36,924 nucleotides of DNA from Deltaproteobacteria bacterium. GTDB taxonomy: Bacteria; Desulfobacterota; Desulfuromonadia; Geobacterales; Pseudopelobacteraceae. Below, in pieces: positions 18,687-26,794 of this stretch. The stretch is from positions 1 to 36,924 of the forward strand of contig JAFLLC010000208.1 in the NCBI GenBank assembly GCA_019162745.1, in the 5' to 3' direction. Position numbers and translations under genes: made by a program. Under the pieces are notes generated by a model. That model saw only the letters and a list, made by a program, of their open reading frames with translations, was not told where the DNA came from and did no database searches. How positions within the stretch are numbered: the stretch's first letter is position 1; every line of letters begins with the position of its first letter.

Positions 18687-20201
18687 TTATTCGAAGCGGT
18701 TGCGGTAATACTCTCCGCCCCGGCGGCGCAGGATGGCAAGGTGGTAGAGCTCATCGTATTTAAGCGCGGCAGCCTCCCAGGTAAAGCGTTTTTTCATGCC
18801 GTTTTTACGGAGAGCGGCCAGCCCCTTGGGATTGTTAAAAAATGTCCAGGCGGCCCAACCGACGGTGTCGAACAGTGCCGTGGCGCTGTGATTCCAGAAT
18901 TTGAAGCCATCGCCGCTCATGACCGCTTCGTTGAAGTTTTCAACGCTGTCATCGAGGCCGCCGGTGGCACGGACGATCGGGGGGGTGCCGTAGGCAAGCG
19001 AATACATCTGATTCAGGCCGCATGGTTCGAAGGCTGACGGCATCACGAAAAAGTCGGACCCCGCCTCAACCTTGTGGGCAAGTTCTTCGTTGTAGCCGAT
19101 ATAGCAGGCAAATTTTTCAGGGTACATGGCGGCAATGTCGCCGAAGTAGAAATGCGCCCACGGTTCGCCGTTGCCGACCACAACAAACTGGCAATCCATC
19201 TCCATAATGCGGTGGATCGCTTCTGCCAGGATATCGGTCCCTTTTTGTTTGACCATGCGTGAAACAATCCCGAACAGCGGCACATCATCACGCTGCGGCA
19301 GCCCCATCGCCGTCTGAAGGTCGCGTTTACAGGCAGTTTTCCCTTTTTTTACGGTGCGCGCCGTATAGTTGGCAGCGATGAAAGGGTCAGTCGCCGGATC
19401 CCACTCCTCGTAATCAACTCCGTTGAGGATGCCGCTCAAATCGGCGGCCCGATCCCGGATTGCCCCTTCAAGCCCCCAGCCGAATGCGGCGGTCTGAATC
19501 TCACGGGAATATTCTTCGCTGACCGTATTGAGCAGGGTGGCGTGGTAGATCCCTCCTTTCAGCAGGTTGACCTGGTCGTCCATTTCCAGCTCAAGATAGT
19601 TGAAATGTTTCCAGCCGATGCCGAGCACATCCATCAGTCCGGGATAGAAATTACCCTGATGCTGCATGTTGTGGAGGGTCAGCAGTGAAGCGGTGTTACC
19701 GACATAACGGTCGTGCAGATAGGAACTGTTCAGCAGAACCGGGATGACGCCGGTGTGCCAGTCGTGGGCATGAATGACGTCCGGTGACCAATCCAGCATC
19801 TTGCAGAGTTCCAGCGAGGCCTTTGAGAGGAAAACGAAGCGGTTGTCGTTGTCGAGGTACCCCTCGCCACCCTGCTGATACAGGCCGGTGCGGCCATAGT
19901 AGGCCTCATGCTCCAGTAAATACACCGGCACATCACATCCCGGCAGTCGACCTTCCCAGACGCCGCAATATTGATAGCCTATGATTCCCATCGGCACAAC
20001 CAGTGTGCCGGGCAACAGTTTCAGCCCGTATTTTTCAGGGTTAACGCTGTAGTAGCGCGGCAGCACAATGCGGACATCATGCCCCATGCGGGCAAGGTAT
20101 TTCGGGAGTGCGCCGACCACGTCGCCAAGCCCCCCCTCTTTGGCAAAAGGGGCGGCTTCGGAGGCGGAGAAGAGTATGGAGAGCGGTTTGACTGGTTTCA
20201 T
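18687..20201 (-). CDS. glgA: Glycogen synthase (ADP-glucose type)
   Basis: A 504-residue GT5 enzyme that extends alpha-1,4-glucan from ADP-glucose. The N-terminal KEGGLGDVVGALPKYL (K-x-G-G-L-G-D) motif binds the nucleotide sugar. IHAHDWHTGVIPVLL and the C-terminal lobe motif FEPCGLNQMYSLAYGTPPIVRATGG (residues about 415-440) are standard for GlgA. The start MKPVKPLSILF is chosen since GGAG lies six bases upstream; a 16-residue longer reading has no support. It follows the transaldolase gene at about 60 bases. Confidence 0.95.
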   Translation of the reverse strand: MKPVKPLSILFSASEAAPFAKEGGLGDVVGALPKYLARMGHDVRIVLPRYYSVNPEKYGLKLLPGTLVVPMGIIGYQYCGVWEGRLPGCDVPVYLLEHEAYYGRTGLYQQGGEGYLDNDNRFVFLSKASLELCKMLDWSPDVIHAHDWHTGVIPVLLNSSYLHDRYVGNTASLLTLHNMQHQGNFYPGLMDVLGIGWKHFNYLELEMDDQVNLLKGGIYHATLLNTVSEEYSREIQTAAFGWGLEGAIRDRAADLSGILNGVDYEEWDPATDPFIAANYTARTVKKGKTACKRDLQTAMGLPQRDDVPLFGIVSRMVKQKGTDILAEAIHRIMEMDCQFVVVGNGEPWAHFYFGDIAAMYPEKFACYIGYNEELAHKVEAGSDFFVMPSAFEPCGLNQMYSLAYGTPPIVRATGGLDDSVENFNEAVMSGDGFKFWNHSATALFDTVGWAAWTFFNNPKGLAALRKNGMKKRFTWEAAALKYDELYHLAILRRRGGEYYRNRFE

Positions 20202-20262
20202 TGATGCTCCGGGGGATGTGCGGCAGTATCGTTCCCTGAGTGTAGCCAAAAGGAACAGGGTG

Positions 20263-20907
20263 TTATTTTGGTACGCTTTCCCAATCCTTCAGGAACTTGG
20301 CAATGCCGGCATCGGTCAGCGGGTGCTTGGCCAGCTGCATCATGACGGAGAAGGGAATAGTCGCAATATCGGCGCCGATCAGGGCCGAGTCGAGGACATG
20401 GATCGGATTGCGGACACTTGCCACGATAATCTCGGCCATGTAGCCGTAGTTGTCAAAGATGGTGCGTATCTCTTCGATGATCCCCATGCCATCCTGGGAG
20501 ATGTCGTCGAGCCGGCCGACAAAGGGAGAAACGTAGGCAGCGCCGGCTTTGGCCGCCAGGAGCGCCTGCATTGAGGTGAAGATCAGTGTCACGTTGATTT
20601 TTACCCCTTTGTCAGAGAGAGCCTTGCATGCTTTAAGCCCTTCAGGCGTCATGGGGAGTTTGATAACGATGTTTTTGTGGATCTTGACCAGCTCTTTGGC
20701 CTCTTTGATCATGCCGGGGGCATCCAGCGAGATAACTTCGGCCGAAATCGGGCCGTCAACAATCGAGGCGATCTCTTTAATGACATCCTTGAATTTACGC
20801 CCTGATTTTGCAATCAGGGAAGGGTTGGTGGTAACTCCGTCAACCAGGCCAAGAGCATGTGCTTCACGAATTTCGGTAACATCGGCGGTGTCGATAAAAA
20901 ATTTCAT
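20263..20907 (-). CDS. tal: Short transaldolase (TalC/FSA-like)
   Basis: A 214-residue TIM-barrel protein of the short transaldolase subfamily, which includes microbial transaldolases and fructose-6-phosphate aldolases. It starts [20 protein letters not shown]. The Schiff-base lysine is in [16 protein letters not shown] (about residue 84). [15 protein letters not shown] and the C-terminal [15 protein letters not shown] are typical. It probably links the pentose phosphate and glycolytic pools. GGAG lies upstream of the ATG. Transaldolase and aldolase activities cannot be told apart here. Confidence 0.92.
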   Translation of the reverse strand: MKFFIDTADVTEIREAHALGLVDGVTTNPSLIAKSGRKFKDVIKEIASIVDGPISAEVISLDAPGMIKEAKELVKIHKNIVIKLPMTPEGLKACKALSDKGVKINVTLIFTSMQALLAAKAGAAYVSPFVGRLDDISQDGMGIIEEIRTIFDNYGYMAEIIVASVRNPIHVLDSALIGADIATIPFSVMMQLAKHPLTDAGIAKFLKDWESVPK

Positions 20908-20916
20908 TCAGTTCTC

Positions 20917-21183
20917 CTATTTTTGTGTTGAGTTATGGTCAAGTTGTTCACGGTATTTTTCAAGGCATTCCATAGAGCAGAAATAGTGACGTTGACCGTC
21001 CAGTCTTCCGATGACGGCATCTTCCTCTGATACGTAGACCCCGCAGACCGGATCGCGGTGCGTCTCTGTCGCCGGGTTCAGCTGCGGCTCCGGTTTTGGC
21101 CGGTTGTTTTTGCCGGAAGTCAATGAGATAACAATGCGATAACCGATGTAGATCAACAGGCCCACAATTAAAAATCTGATCAC
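20917..21183 (-). CDS. Membrane-anchored YHS/TRASH-like metal-binding protein
   Basis: An 88-residue protein with one N-terminal transmembrane helix (about 2-20, IRFLIVGLLIYIGYRIVISL), a basic, proline-rich spacer and a C-terminal metal-binding module. The module reads HRDPVCGVYVSEEDAV followed by HYFCSMECLEKY, with C-x(n)-C-x3-C ligands. It resembles PP0621/YHS-type small proteins. It starts with GTG overlapping the folK stop (GTGA), so translation is coupled. The 5' partner folK and 3' partner tal do not reveal its job. Confidence 0.75.
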   Translation of the reverse strand: MIRFLIVGLLIYIGYRIVISLTSGKNNRPKPEPQLNPATETHRDPVCGVYVSEEDAVIGRLDGQRHYFCSMECLEKYREQLDHNSTQK

Positions 21184-21686
21184 ACCAGTTCCTCCCTTAA
21201 CAATTTTACAACAGACTCGTCGGATTTTAGCGCGGCGAGAATTTCACACATGCTTTTCCCGATCAGGGGATGCAGCAGATCAGGCGCTATTTCACAAAGC
21301 GGCTGCAGGACAAAGCGGCGTTCCGCCAGGCGGGGGTGAGGGACAACGAGGTCTTCTTCGTTAATTACACTGTCACCGTACAGCAGAAGGTCAAGATCCA
21401 TACTGCGCGGCCCTTGGTGGACTGTCCTGACCCGTTTGAATGTTTCATTCTCGATCCGCAACAGCCGGGTCAGCAGGGAGCGGGCATCGAGACGCGTTGA
21501 GATCCTGAGAACCGCATTGCAGAACAGGTCCTGGTTTACATTGCCAACCGGAGATGTCTCATAAAACGACGACAGTGCTGTCACCCTGCAATCCGGCACT
21601 CTGCCGACCTCCGCAACGGCGCGTAACAGGTTTAGTTCACGGTTCCCGAGATTGGAGCCGAGTGCTATGTAGGCTTCAGTTTCCAC
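21180..21686 (-). CDS. folK: 6-hydroxymethyl-7,8-dihydropterin pyrophosphokinase (HPPK)
   Basis: 168 residues with the chosen GTG start. HPPK transfers pyrophosphate from ATP to hydroxymethyl-dihydropterin in folate synthesis. AYIALGSNLGNRELNL at the start, SSFYETSPVG, and QGPRSMDLDLLLYG followed by VPHPRLAERRFVLQPL are diagnostic. GTG at 21684-21686 puts the conserved segment at the usual distance from the N-terminus. An ATG 24 bases upstream lies inside a strong promoter (21693-21721) whose predicted start site is that GTG, so I treat the mRNA as probably leaderless. The folate made here supports metH at the end of the same gene series. Confidence 0.9.
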   Translation of the reverse strand: METEAYIALGSNLGNRELNLLRAVAEVGRVPDCRVTALSSFYETSPVGNVNQDLFCNAVLRISTRLDARSLLTRLLRIENETFKRVRTVHQGPRSMDLDLLLYGDSVINEEDLVVPHPRLAERRFVLQPLCEIAPDLLHPLIGKSMCEILAALKSDESVVKLLREELV

Positions 21687-21692
21687 CGGATG

Positions 21693-21721
21693 ATTAAAGC
21701 ATAACGGCAACGGTGCGTCAA
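21693..21721 (-). promoter_or_regulatory. Sigma-70 promoter of folK (predicted leaderless transcript)
   Basis: TTGACG (21716-21721) and TTTAAT (21693-21698) are spaced by exactly 17 bases; each matches five of six consensus bases. Seven bases beyond the -10 box lies position 21686, the first base of the preferred folK GTG codon. Confidence 0.6.
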
Positions 21722-21743
21722 CTGTAACACCTGCGGTTTCAGC

Positions 21744-21783
21744 AAAAAAACACCCCGGTAACTAGGAGGGGAAGCTACCAGGG
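21744..21783 (-). terminator. Strong intrinsic terminator
   Basis: An uninterrupted 11-bp stem, a nine-base loop and a U-rich tail with seven consecutive U residues. It ends the epimerase transcript and/or the candidate small RNA and insulates the folK promoter downstream. Confidence 0.85.
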
Positions 21784-21822
21784 CAAATGAGGGCTCGTAA
21801 GGACCCTCGCAAGCATTTCTCT
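21744..21822 (-). ncRNA. Candidate small RNA with CCUCC-bearing terminator loop
   Basis: A predicted 79-nt transcript with its own promoter (21829-21857) and terminator. The first hairpin is GAGGG/CCCUC (21804-21808 with 21789-21793), with an AAAU/AUUU extension across a bulge. The second is an 11-bp stem (21773-21783 with 21753-21763, two G-U pairs) with the loop UCCCCUCCU, followed by UGUUUUUUU. The loop is complementary to Shine-Dalgarno sequences. It fills the gap between the epimerase stop and the folK promoter. I do not recognise an Rfam family. It could also be just the 3' UTR and terminator of the epimerase gene. Confidence 0.45.
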
Positions 21823-21828
21823 ATGTTA

Positions 21829-21857
21829 AATATATACTTTTTCAGAAATATTAACAA
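21829..21857 (-). promoter_or_regulatory. Sigma-70 promoter of the candidate small RNA
   Basis: TTGTTA (21852-21857) and TATATT (21829-21834) are separated by 17 bases. The predicted start is near 21822. The promoter lies nine bases beyond the epimerase stop codon. Confidence 0.5.
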
Positions 21858-21865
21858 GCAATACT

Positions 21866-22762
21866 CTACCCTTTTGGTAGGTGATCTTTGGTGCCGGGGA
21901 GAGACGCTGCAAGTCCATCCGGCAGGGCATCGTAGCGAAGTTTTACTTTGAGCCGGTCCAGCATCCTGCGGTTATCTATAACCCTTGTCTGACTTACATA
22001 GGAAAGCATCAGCGGTGACATGATCAGGCGTGCTTCAGACAGCGATACCTGCGGCTGTCTCGGGAAGCCGAGCGCATCGGCGCAGGCATTGAAATACGAC
22101 GTCATGCTCGAAGGGTGCCCGTCGCTGATATTGAAAATATCGCCCTCCCTTCCCAGTTCAGCCGCTTTAATGCAAATCGCAGCAAGATCGTCGGCATGGA
22201 TGCGGTTACTGGGCCCCGATTCCTCCTCACGCAGCAGCGGCTGTCCCTGGCTGATCTGCATGAGAGGCAACCGTCCCGGACCATAGATGCCGCTTACGCG
22301 GAGAATGACAACGGGGACATTCCTGGCGGCGCCGTATTGGGCAAAAGCACTCTCGGCATCAAGACGGCGCTTTCCCATCGCCGAATCTGAATTTGCAGGT
22401 GATTCTTCCGTTATCAGATCACCGCTAGCACCGGCGTAAACAGAAGTGGCACTCATGTAAACGATCTTTGCCGGTTTTTCAGCTTCCGGAATCTGCCTGA
22501 TAAAGTTTCTGGCGCGGCTGTCGCTAATCCCCCCGCCAGGAGGTGGGATGAGGTAAAGTAGGATGCTGCCGGCCAGATTGAGCGGCGGAGTCTCCGCGCC
22601 ATTGTCGAGCGTGGCGCTAATGGTCGTAAAACCGGTAGATTGCAAACGGGAGGCGTTTTCAACCGATCTGACCATACAGACAGCGCTGCCCCCCGACTCC
22701 TGACACAAACGCGCTATACGTTCACCGATGTAGCCGCATCCGGCGATAAATAGTTGCTGCAT
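21866..22762 (-). CDS. NAD(P)-dependent epimerase/dehydratase-like SDR protein
   Basis: A 298-residue extended SDR. The N-terminal nucleotide-binding motif is FIAGCGYIGERIARL. The central part has KIVYMSATSVYAG and later VILRVSGIYGPGRLPL and NRIHADDLAAICIKAAE, as in YeeZ-like or nucleoside-diphosphate-sugar epimerases. The usual Y-x3-K is not obvious: after SVYAG the sequence runs to MGKRRLDAE, so the Tyr may be replaced by Met. The substrate is unknown and the catalytic class is uncertain. The start is set at MQQLFIAG because GGAG lies seven bases upstream; 29 further residues would overlap the upstream gene. Confidence 0.75.
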   Translation of the reverse strand: MQQLFIAGCGYIGERIARLCQESGGSAVCMVRSVENASRLQSTGFTTISATLDNGAETPPLNLAGSILLYLIPPPGGGISDSRARNFIRQIPEAEKPAKIVYMSATSVYAGASGDLITEESPANSDSAMGKRRLDAESAFAQYGAARNVPVVILRVSGIYGPGRLPLMQISQGQPLLREEESGPSNRIHADDLAAICIKAAELGREGDIFNISDGHPSSMTSYFNACADALGFPRQPQVSLSEARLIMSPLMLSYVSQTRVIDNRRMLDRLKVKLRYDALPDGLAASLPGTKDHLPKG

Positions 22763-22778
22763 GATAATCTCCGGATTT

Positions 22779-23045
22779 TTATGACAAAAACGACTTCGCC
22801 AGCGGAGCCATAACTTCATCGGCAGATCCAATGGCCGCCGTGCGCTCATCCGCAGTCATAAACTTTTTGAGGTATTTTTTTGCCTTCTTCTTGTCGCCGG
22901 CGACTGTCTCAGCCATCTTGAGGAGGATCCCGACCGGCACCCCGTTGCGGAAACCCTGTACCAGTTTTTCAATCTCGTCGCTGCGCTGTTTTTCCGTCCA
23001 GGTTTTGAAGAGTGACGCACCCAGATCATTGTTGTTGTCAAGCAT
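22779..23045 (-). CDS. Small conserved-looking helical protein, unknown function
   Basis: An 88-residue, highly charged, probably all-helical cytoplasmic protein starting MLDNNNDLGASLFKTW. It contains a lysine-rich stretch (AGDKKKAKKYLKKF) and no cysteines. GGAG lies six bases before this ATG; an ATG two codons earlier overlaps the ribosome site. It is located 16 bases upstream of the epimerase gene and just after the por terminator, so its promoter must lie in or near that terminator, or it depends on readthrough. I do not recognise a family. Confidence 0.6.
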   Translation of the reverse strand: MLDNNNDLGASLFKTWTEKQRSDEIEKLVQGFRNGVPVGILLKMAETVAGDKKKAKKYLKKFMTADERTAAIGSADEVMAPLAKSFLS

Positions 23046-23069
23046 ATGCATCTCCGGATAATAGAATTT

Positions 23070-23100
23070 AAAAGCCCCGCAGATTTCTCTGCGGGGCTTG
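23070..23100 (-). terminator. Intrinsic terminator of por
   Basis: A perfect 12-bp stem (23072-23083 with 23088-23099; GCCCCGCAGA core) with a four-base loop, followed on the minus strand by a short T run. It lies 28 bases after the por stop. The stem is symmetrical, so it could also slow plus-strand polymerase. Confidence 0.85.
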
Positions 23101-23127
23101 GATAGTAACATTAAACAAAAACGGTGA

Positions 23128-26100
23128 CTACTTTTTCTCGCAAAACTCGTCGTAGGTGAGAGCTGCCAGTTTCTGGTAATAGGCGAAATGTGATTTGACT
23201 CCCCGGGCTGCTTTTTCCATCAGCTCTTTGGCCTGCTCCGGATTGGCTTTTTTAAGCATCTGGTAACGGTTTTGCCCGGAGGTGTAGTCGCTGAATTCAA
23301 TAGACGGCAGTTTGCTGTCCAACTGTAGCGGGTTTTTACATTCGGCAGTCAGTGCTGGATTGTAGCGATACAGCGGCCAGTAACCGGAGTTAACAGCTTT
23401 TTTCTGTTCGTCAACGGCGGTGGTCATGTTAATGCCGTGGGCGATGCAGTGCGAGTAGGCAATGATAATGGAAGGACCATCATACGCCTCTGCTTCCATC
23501 ATAGCCTTGATGCACTGTGCCGGATTGGCCATGGAAACCTGGGCAACATACACAGAACCGTAAGACATGGCCATCATCCCCAGATCCTTTTTGGACAACG
23601 GCTTGCCGCCTGCGGCAAAAAGAGCTACCGCGCCCATCGGTGTTGATTTAGATGCCTGGCCGCCGGTATTTGAATAGACCTCGGTATCGAGAATAAAAAT
23701 GTTGATATTTCTGCCGCTGGCAATGACATGATCAAGACCGCCATAACCGATATCGTAGGCCCAGCCGTCGCCGCCGATACACCAGACAGATTTATTGACC
23801 AGATAATCAATAAATGGAATCAACTGTTTCGCAGCAACAGCTTTGCTCCCTTTGAGGGCAACCTTGAGTTCATCCACACGGCCACGCTGCGTCTCAATGT
23901 CAGCCTGGGTGATCTGCGGTGCGGTAAGAATTTCCTTGGCAAGTTTCGCAGCAGCAAAACCCTTGGTCTCTGCCAGGTCGGAGAGGAAGTCACGAGCAGA
24001 TTTAGTGAACTGATCAACGGTCAGACGCATACCGAAACCGAATTCCGCGTTGTCTTCAAACAGCGAATTAGACCATGCCGGTCCACGGCCATCGGCGCGT
24101 TTTGCATACGGAGTAGTGGGGAGATTTCCACCATAGATTGAGGAGCAACCTGTTGCATTGGCAACCAGCATTCTGTCGCCAAACAGCTGAGTGAGCAACT
24201 TCAAATATGGTGTCTCGCCGCATCCCTGGCACGCGCCGGAAAATTCAAACAGCGGTCGTACCAGCTGATTGCTGCGCAGCGTTTCAAGCTTCAGCTTGCT
24301 GGCGTCAACATCGGGAAGAGACAGGAAAAAGTCAAAATTTTCTGACTCGGCAGCACGCAGTGGCGGCTGGAAATGCATATCCAGGGCCTTATGCTCAGGA
24401 TTTTGCTTGTCTTTTGCAGGGCAATTGTAGGCGCAGGCGCCGCAACCGGTACAGTCTTCCGGAGCAACCTGAACAGTCAGTTTTTTACCGGCCATCTCGG
24501 TAATTTTGCAATCGACTGATTTGAAAGTTTTTGGGGCTTTCTTAAGCAGATCCGCATCGTAGGCCTTGAGACGAACCGCTGCGTGTGGGCAGACAAATGA
24601 ACAGATGCCGCACTGGATACAGAGTTTTTCATCCCATACCGGGATATCAATAGCGATATTGCGTTTTTCGTACTGTGATGTTGCTGTCGGGAAAGTACCG
24701 TCGGCAGGCATCTTGGAAACAGGCAGATTATCGCCCAGTCCGGCAACGATAACACCGGTAACCTCTTTAACAAATTTTGGCGCCTTGCTGGAAACGGCAG
24801 CAGCCATCTTCAGCTTACTGGTGACTTTGGCTGGGACTTTGACTTCATAGAAGTTGTTCAGACCGGCATCAACCGCTTTGTAGTTCATCTCAAGAACTTT
24901 TTCGCCGGCTTTGCCGTAGGATTTTTTGATAGCCCCTTTGATGGAAGAAACGGCGTCCTTGAGCGGGATGATGTTGGAGATTTTGAAGAACGCAGTCTGC
25001 ATGATGACATTGATACGGGGTCCAAGACCAATTTCGTTGCCGAGTTTAACGCCATCAATGACGTAGAATTTGAGCTTTTTGTCGATGATCTGCTGCTGTA
25101 CTTCCTTCGGAATGGTATCCCAGACTTCTTCGTGGTCAAAAGGAGCATTCAGCAGGAAGGTGGCACCATTTTTGGCGCGGGCAAGAAGATCGTATTTTTC
25201 CAGGAACGAAAAGTTATGGCACGCCACAAAATCGGCTTCCTGTACTAGGTATGGCGCACGGATCGGGTTTTTGCCGAAACGAAGGTGTGAAGTCGTCATG
25301 GAGCCGGCCTTCTTGGAGTCGTACACGAAGTAGGCCTGAGCGTTGTTGTTGGTTTCCTCACCAATGATCTTGATGGAGTTCTTGTTGGCGCCGACGGTGC
25401 CATCTGAGCCGAGACCGAAGAACATCGCCTCGTAGATGCCAGGCATCGGGTTTTTGAAGGAGTAATCAACCTCAAGGCTGCAACCGGTGACATCTTCCAC
25501 AATACCGACTACAAATTTATTTTTCGGCTTTTTAGCCTTCAGGTTGTCCAGAACCGCTTTTGCCATGGCCGGGTTGAACTCTTTAGAGCCAAGGCCGTAG
25601 CGACCGCCGACGATGACCGGATAGCCATCAAACTTGAACTTACCGTCAGCCATCGCTTCGCCGATAGCAGTGCGAATATCAAGGTAGAGTGGTTCGCCGA
25701 GCGAACCTGGCTCTTTGGTACGATCGAGAACGGCAATCTTTTTTACAGTTTTGGGGAGCGCCTTGATAAAGGCGTCAAGCGGGAATGGACGATAAAGATG
25801 AATCTTGATAACGCCGACTTTTTCCCCGGATTTCATCAGATTTTCAACCGTATCCTGCACAACATCAGCACCGGAACCCATGACCACAACCACTCGGTCA
25901 GCGTCCTTAGCTCCGGCATATTCGACCAGCTTGTACTTACGGCCGGTCAATTTACCGAATTTATCCATCTCTTCCTGAACCATTTTTTCGCAGACGGGGT
26001 AATAACTGTTGACCGTTTCGCGACCCTGGAAGTACACATCCGGATTTTGGGCAGTACCGCGCATTTCGGGGCGATCTGGTGAGAGCCCCCGCAGTTTGTG

Positions 26101-26706
26101 CTGGGCAATCAACTTGTCATCTAGCATAAAGCGCATATCATCATATGAAATTTCTTCAACTTTCTGGACCTCGTGAGAAGTGCGGAAACCATCGAAATAG
26201 TGCAGGAACGGAATACGGCTGCGCAGGGTGGATGACTGGGCGATCAGGGCAAAGTCCATGACTTCCTGAACATTGTTGGAACAGAGAAACGCCCATCCTG
26301 TGGCACGACAGGCCATAACGTCTGAATGGTCTCCAAAAATGGAGAGCGCCTGGGCAGCAATAGCTCGGGCAGTAACATGAAAAACCGTCGGGGTAAGCTC
26401 GCCGGCAATTTTGTACATGTTGGGGATCATCAGCAGCAAGCCTTGGCTGGCGGTGAAAGTTGTGGTCAGAGCACCTGCCTGCAGAGCACCATGAACAGCG
26501 CCGGATGCGCCGCCTTCAGACTGCAGTTCAGCAACAGTCGGGACAACTCCCCAGATGTTTTTCTCGTTTGCAGCGCTTTTGGCGTCAGATATTTCGCCCA
26601 TAACCGATGATGGGGTGATCGGGTAAATGGCGATGACTTCGTTGGTGGCGTGGGCCACGTGGGCGGCGGCGGTATTGCCGTCGATGGTAACCATCTTTTT
26701 GCTCAT
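23128..26706 (-). CDS. por: Pyruvate:ferredoxin (flavodoxin) oxidoreductase, single-chain
   Basis: 1192 residues, the normal size of the homodimeric enzyme that interconverts pyruvate plus CoA and acetyl-CoA plus CO2 using ferredoxin. Domain I starts MVTIDGNTAAAHVAHATNE with YPITPSSVMGE. The two-cluster ferredoxin-like domain carries CIQCGICSFVCPHAAVR (about residue 695) and CTGCGACAYNCPAKDKQN (about 752). The proximal cluster region is SGACQGCGETPY with ATGCSSIYGG. The thiamine diphosphate motif GGDGWAYDIGYGGLDHV is near residue 975. The start at MSKKMVT has AGGAGG upstream; a longer reading has no support. In geobacters this enzyme can run in the biosynthetic direction to make pyruvate from acetyl-CoA. 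Confidence 0.96.
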   Translation of the reverse strand: MSKKMVTIDGNTAAAHVAHATNEVIAIYPITPSSVMGEISDAKSAANEKNIWGVVPTVAELQSEGGASGAVHGALQAGALTTTFTASQGLLLMIPNMYKIAGELTPTVFHVTARAIAAQALSIFGDHSDVMACRATGWAFLCSNNVQEVMDFALIAQSSTLRSRIPFLHYFDGFRTSHEVQKVEEISYDDMRFMLDDKLIAQHKLRGLSPDRPEMRGTAQNPDVYFQGRETVNSYYPVCEKMVQEEMDKFGKLTGRKYKLVEYAGAKDADRVVVVMGSGADVVQDTVENLMKSGEKVGVIKIHLYRPFPLDAFIKALPKTVKKIAVLDRTKEPGSLGEPLYLDIRTAIGEAMADGKFKFDGYPVIVGGRYGLGSKEFNPAMAKAVLDNLKAKKPKNKFVVGIVEDVTGCSLEVDYSFKNPMPGIYEAMFFGLGSDGTVGANKNSIKIIGEETNNNAQAYFVYDSKKAGSMTTSHLRFGKNPIRAPYLVQEADFVACHNFSFLEKYDLLARAKNGATFLLNAPFDHEEVWDTIPKEVQQQIIDKKLKFYVIDGVKLGNEIGLGPRINVIMQTAFFKISNIIPLKDAVSSIKGAIKKSYGKAGEKVLEMNYKAVDAGLNNFYEVKVPAKVTSKLKMAAAVSSKAPKFVKEVTGVIVAGLGDNLPVSKMPADGTFPTATSQYEKRNIAIDIPVWDEKLCIQCGICSFVCPHAAVRLKAYDADLLKKAPKTFKSVDCKITEMAGKKLTVQVAPEDCTGCGACAYNCPAKDKQNPEHKALDMHFQPPLRAAESENFDFFLSLPDVDASKLKLETLRSNQLVRPLFEFSGACQGCGETPYLKLLTQLFGDRMLVANATGCSSIYGGNLPTTPYAKRADGRGPAWSNSLFEDNAEFGFGMRLTVDQFTKSARDFLSDLAETKGFAAAKLAKEILTAPQITQADIETQRGRVDELKVALKGSKAVAAKQLIPFIDYLVNKSVWCIGGDGWAYDIGYGGLDHVIASGRNINIFILDTEVYSNTGGQASKSTPMGAVALFAAGGKPLSKKDLGMMAMSYGSVYVAQVSMANPAQCIKAMMEAEAYDGPSIIIAYSHCIAHGINMTTAVDEQKKAVNSGYWPLYRYNPALTAECKNPLQLDSKLPSIEFSDYTSGQNRYQMLKKANPEQAKELMEKAARGVKSHFAYYQKLAALTYDEFCEKK

Positions 26707-26754
26707 GTGTTTCCTCCTCAGTGGGGTGTATGCGTTTAAACAACTGCCTAAATT

Positions 26755-26790
26755 AAAAACCCGGGCAACCACAAAGGATTGTCCCTGCCA
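26755..26790 (-). terminator. Weak terminator-like hairpin between recR and por
   Basis: An imperfect hairpin with arms GGCA/TGCC and inner ACAA/TTGT is followed by CGGGTTTTTAATTT on the minus strand. It begins six bases after the recR stop. The stem is short and broken, so partial readthrough into por is likely if it terminates at all. Confidence 0.3.
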
Positions 26791-26794
26791 AACG

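Noticed and set aside
21744-21822. A cyclic di-GMP (GEMM) riboswitch on the plus strand, because of AGGGCAAA followed by a hairpin and CGCAAGC
   Set aside because: The GACGCAAAGCC signature and the second hairpin with its receptor are missing, and no plus-strand gene follows. The minus-strand promoter and 11-bp terminator explain the sequence better.
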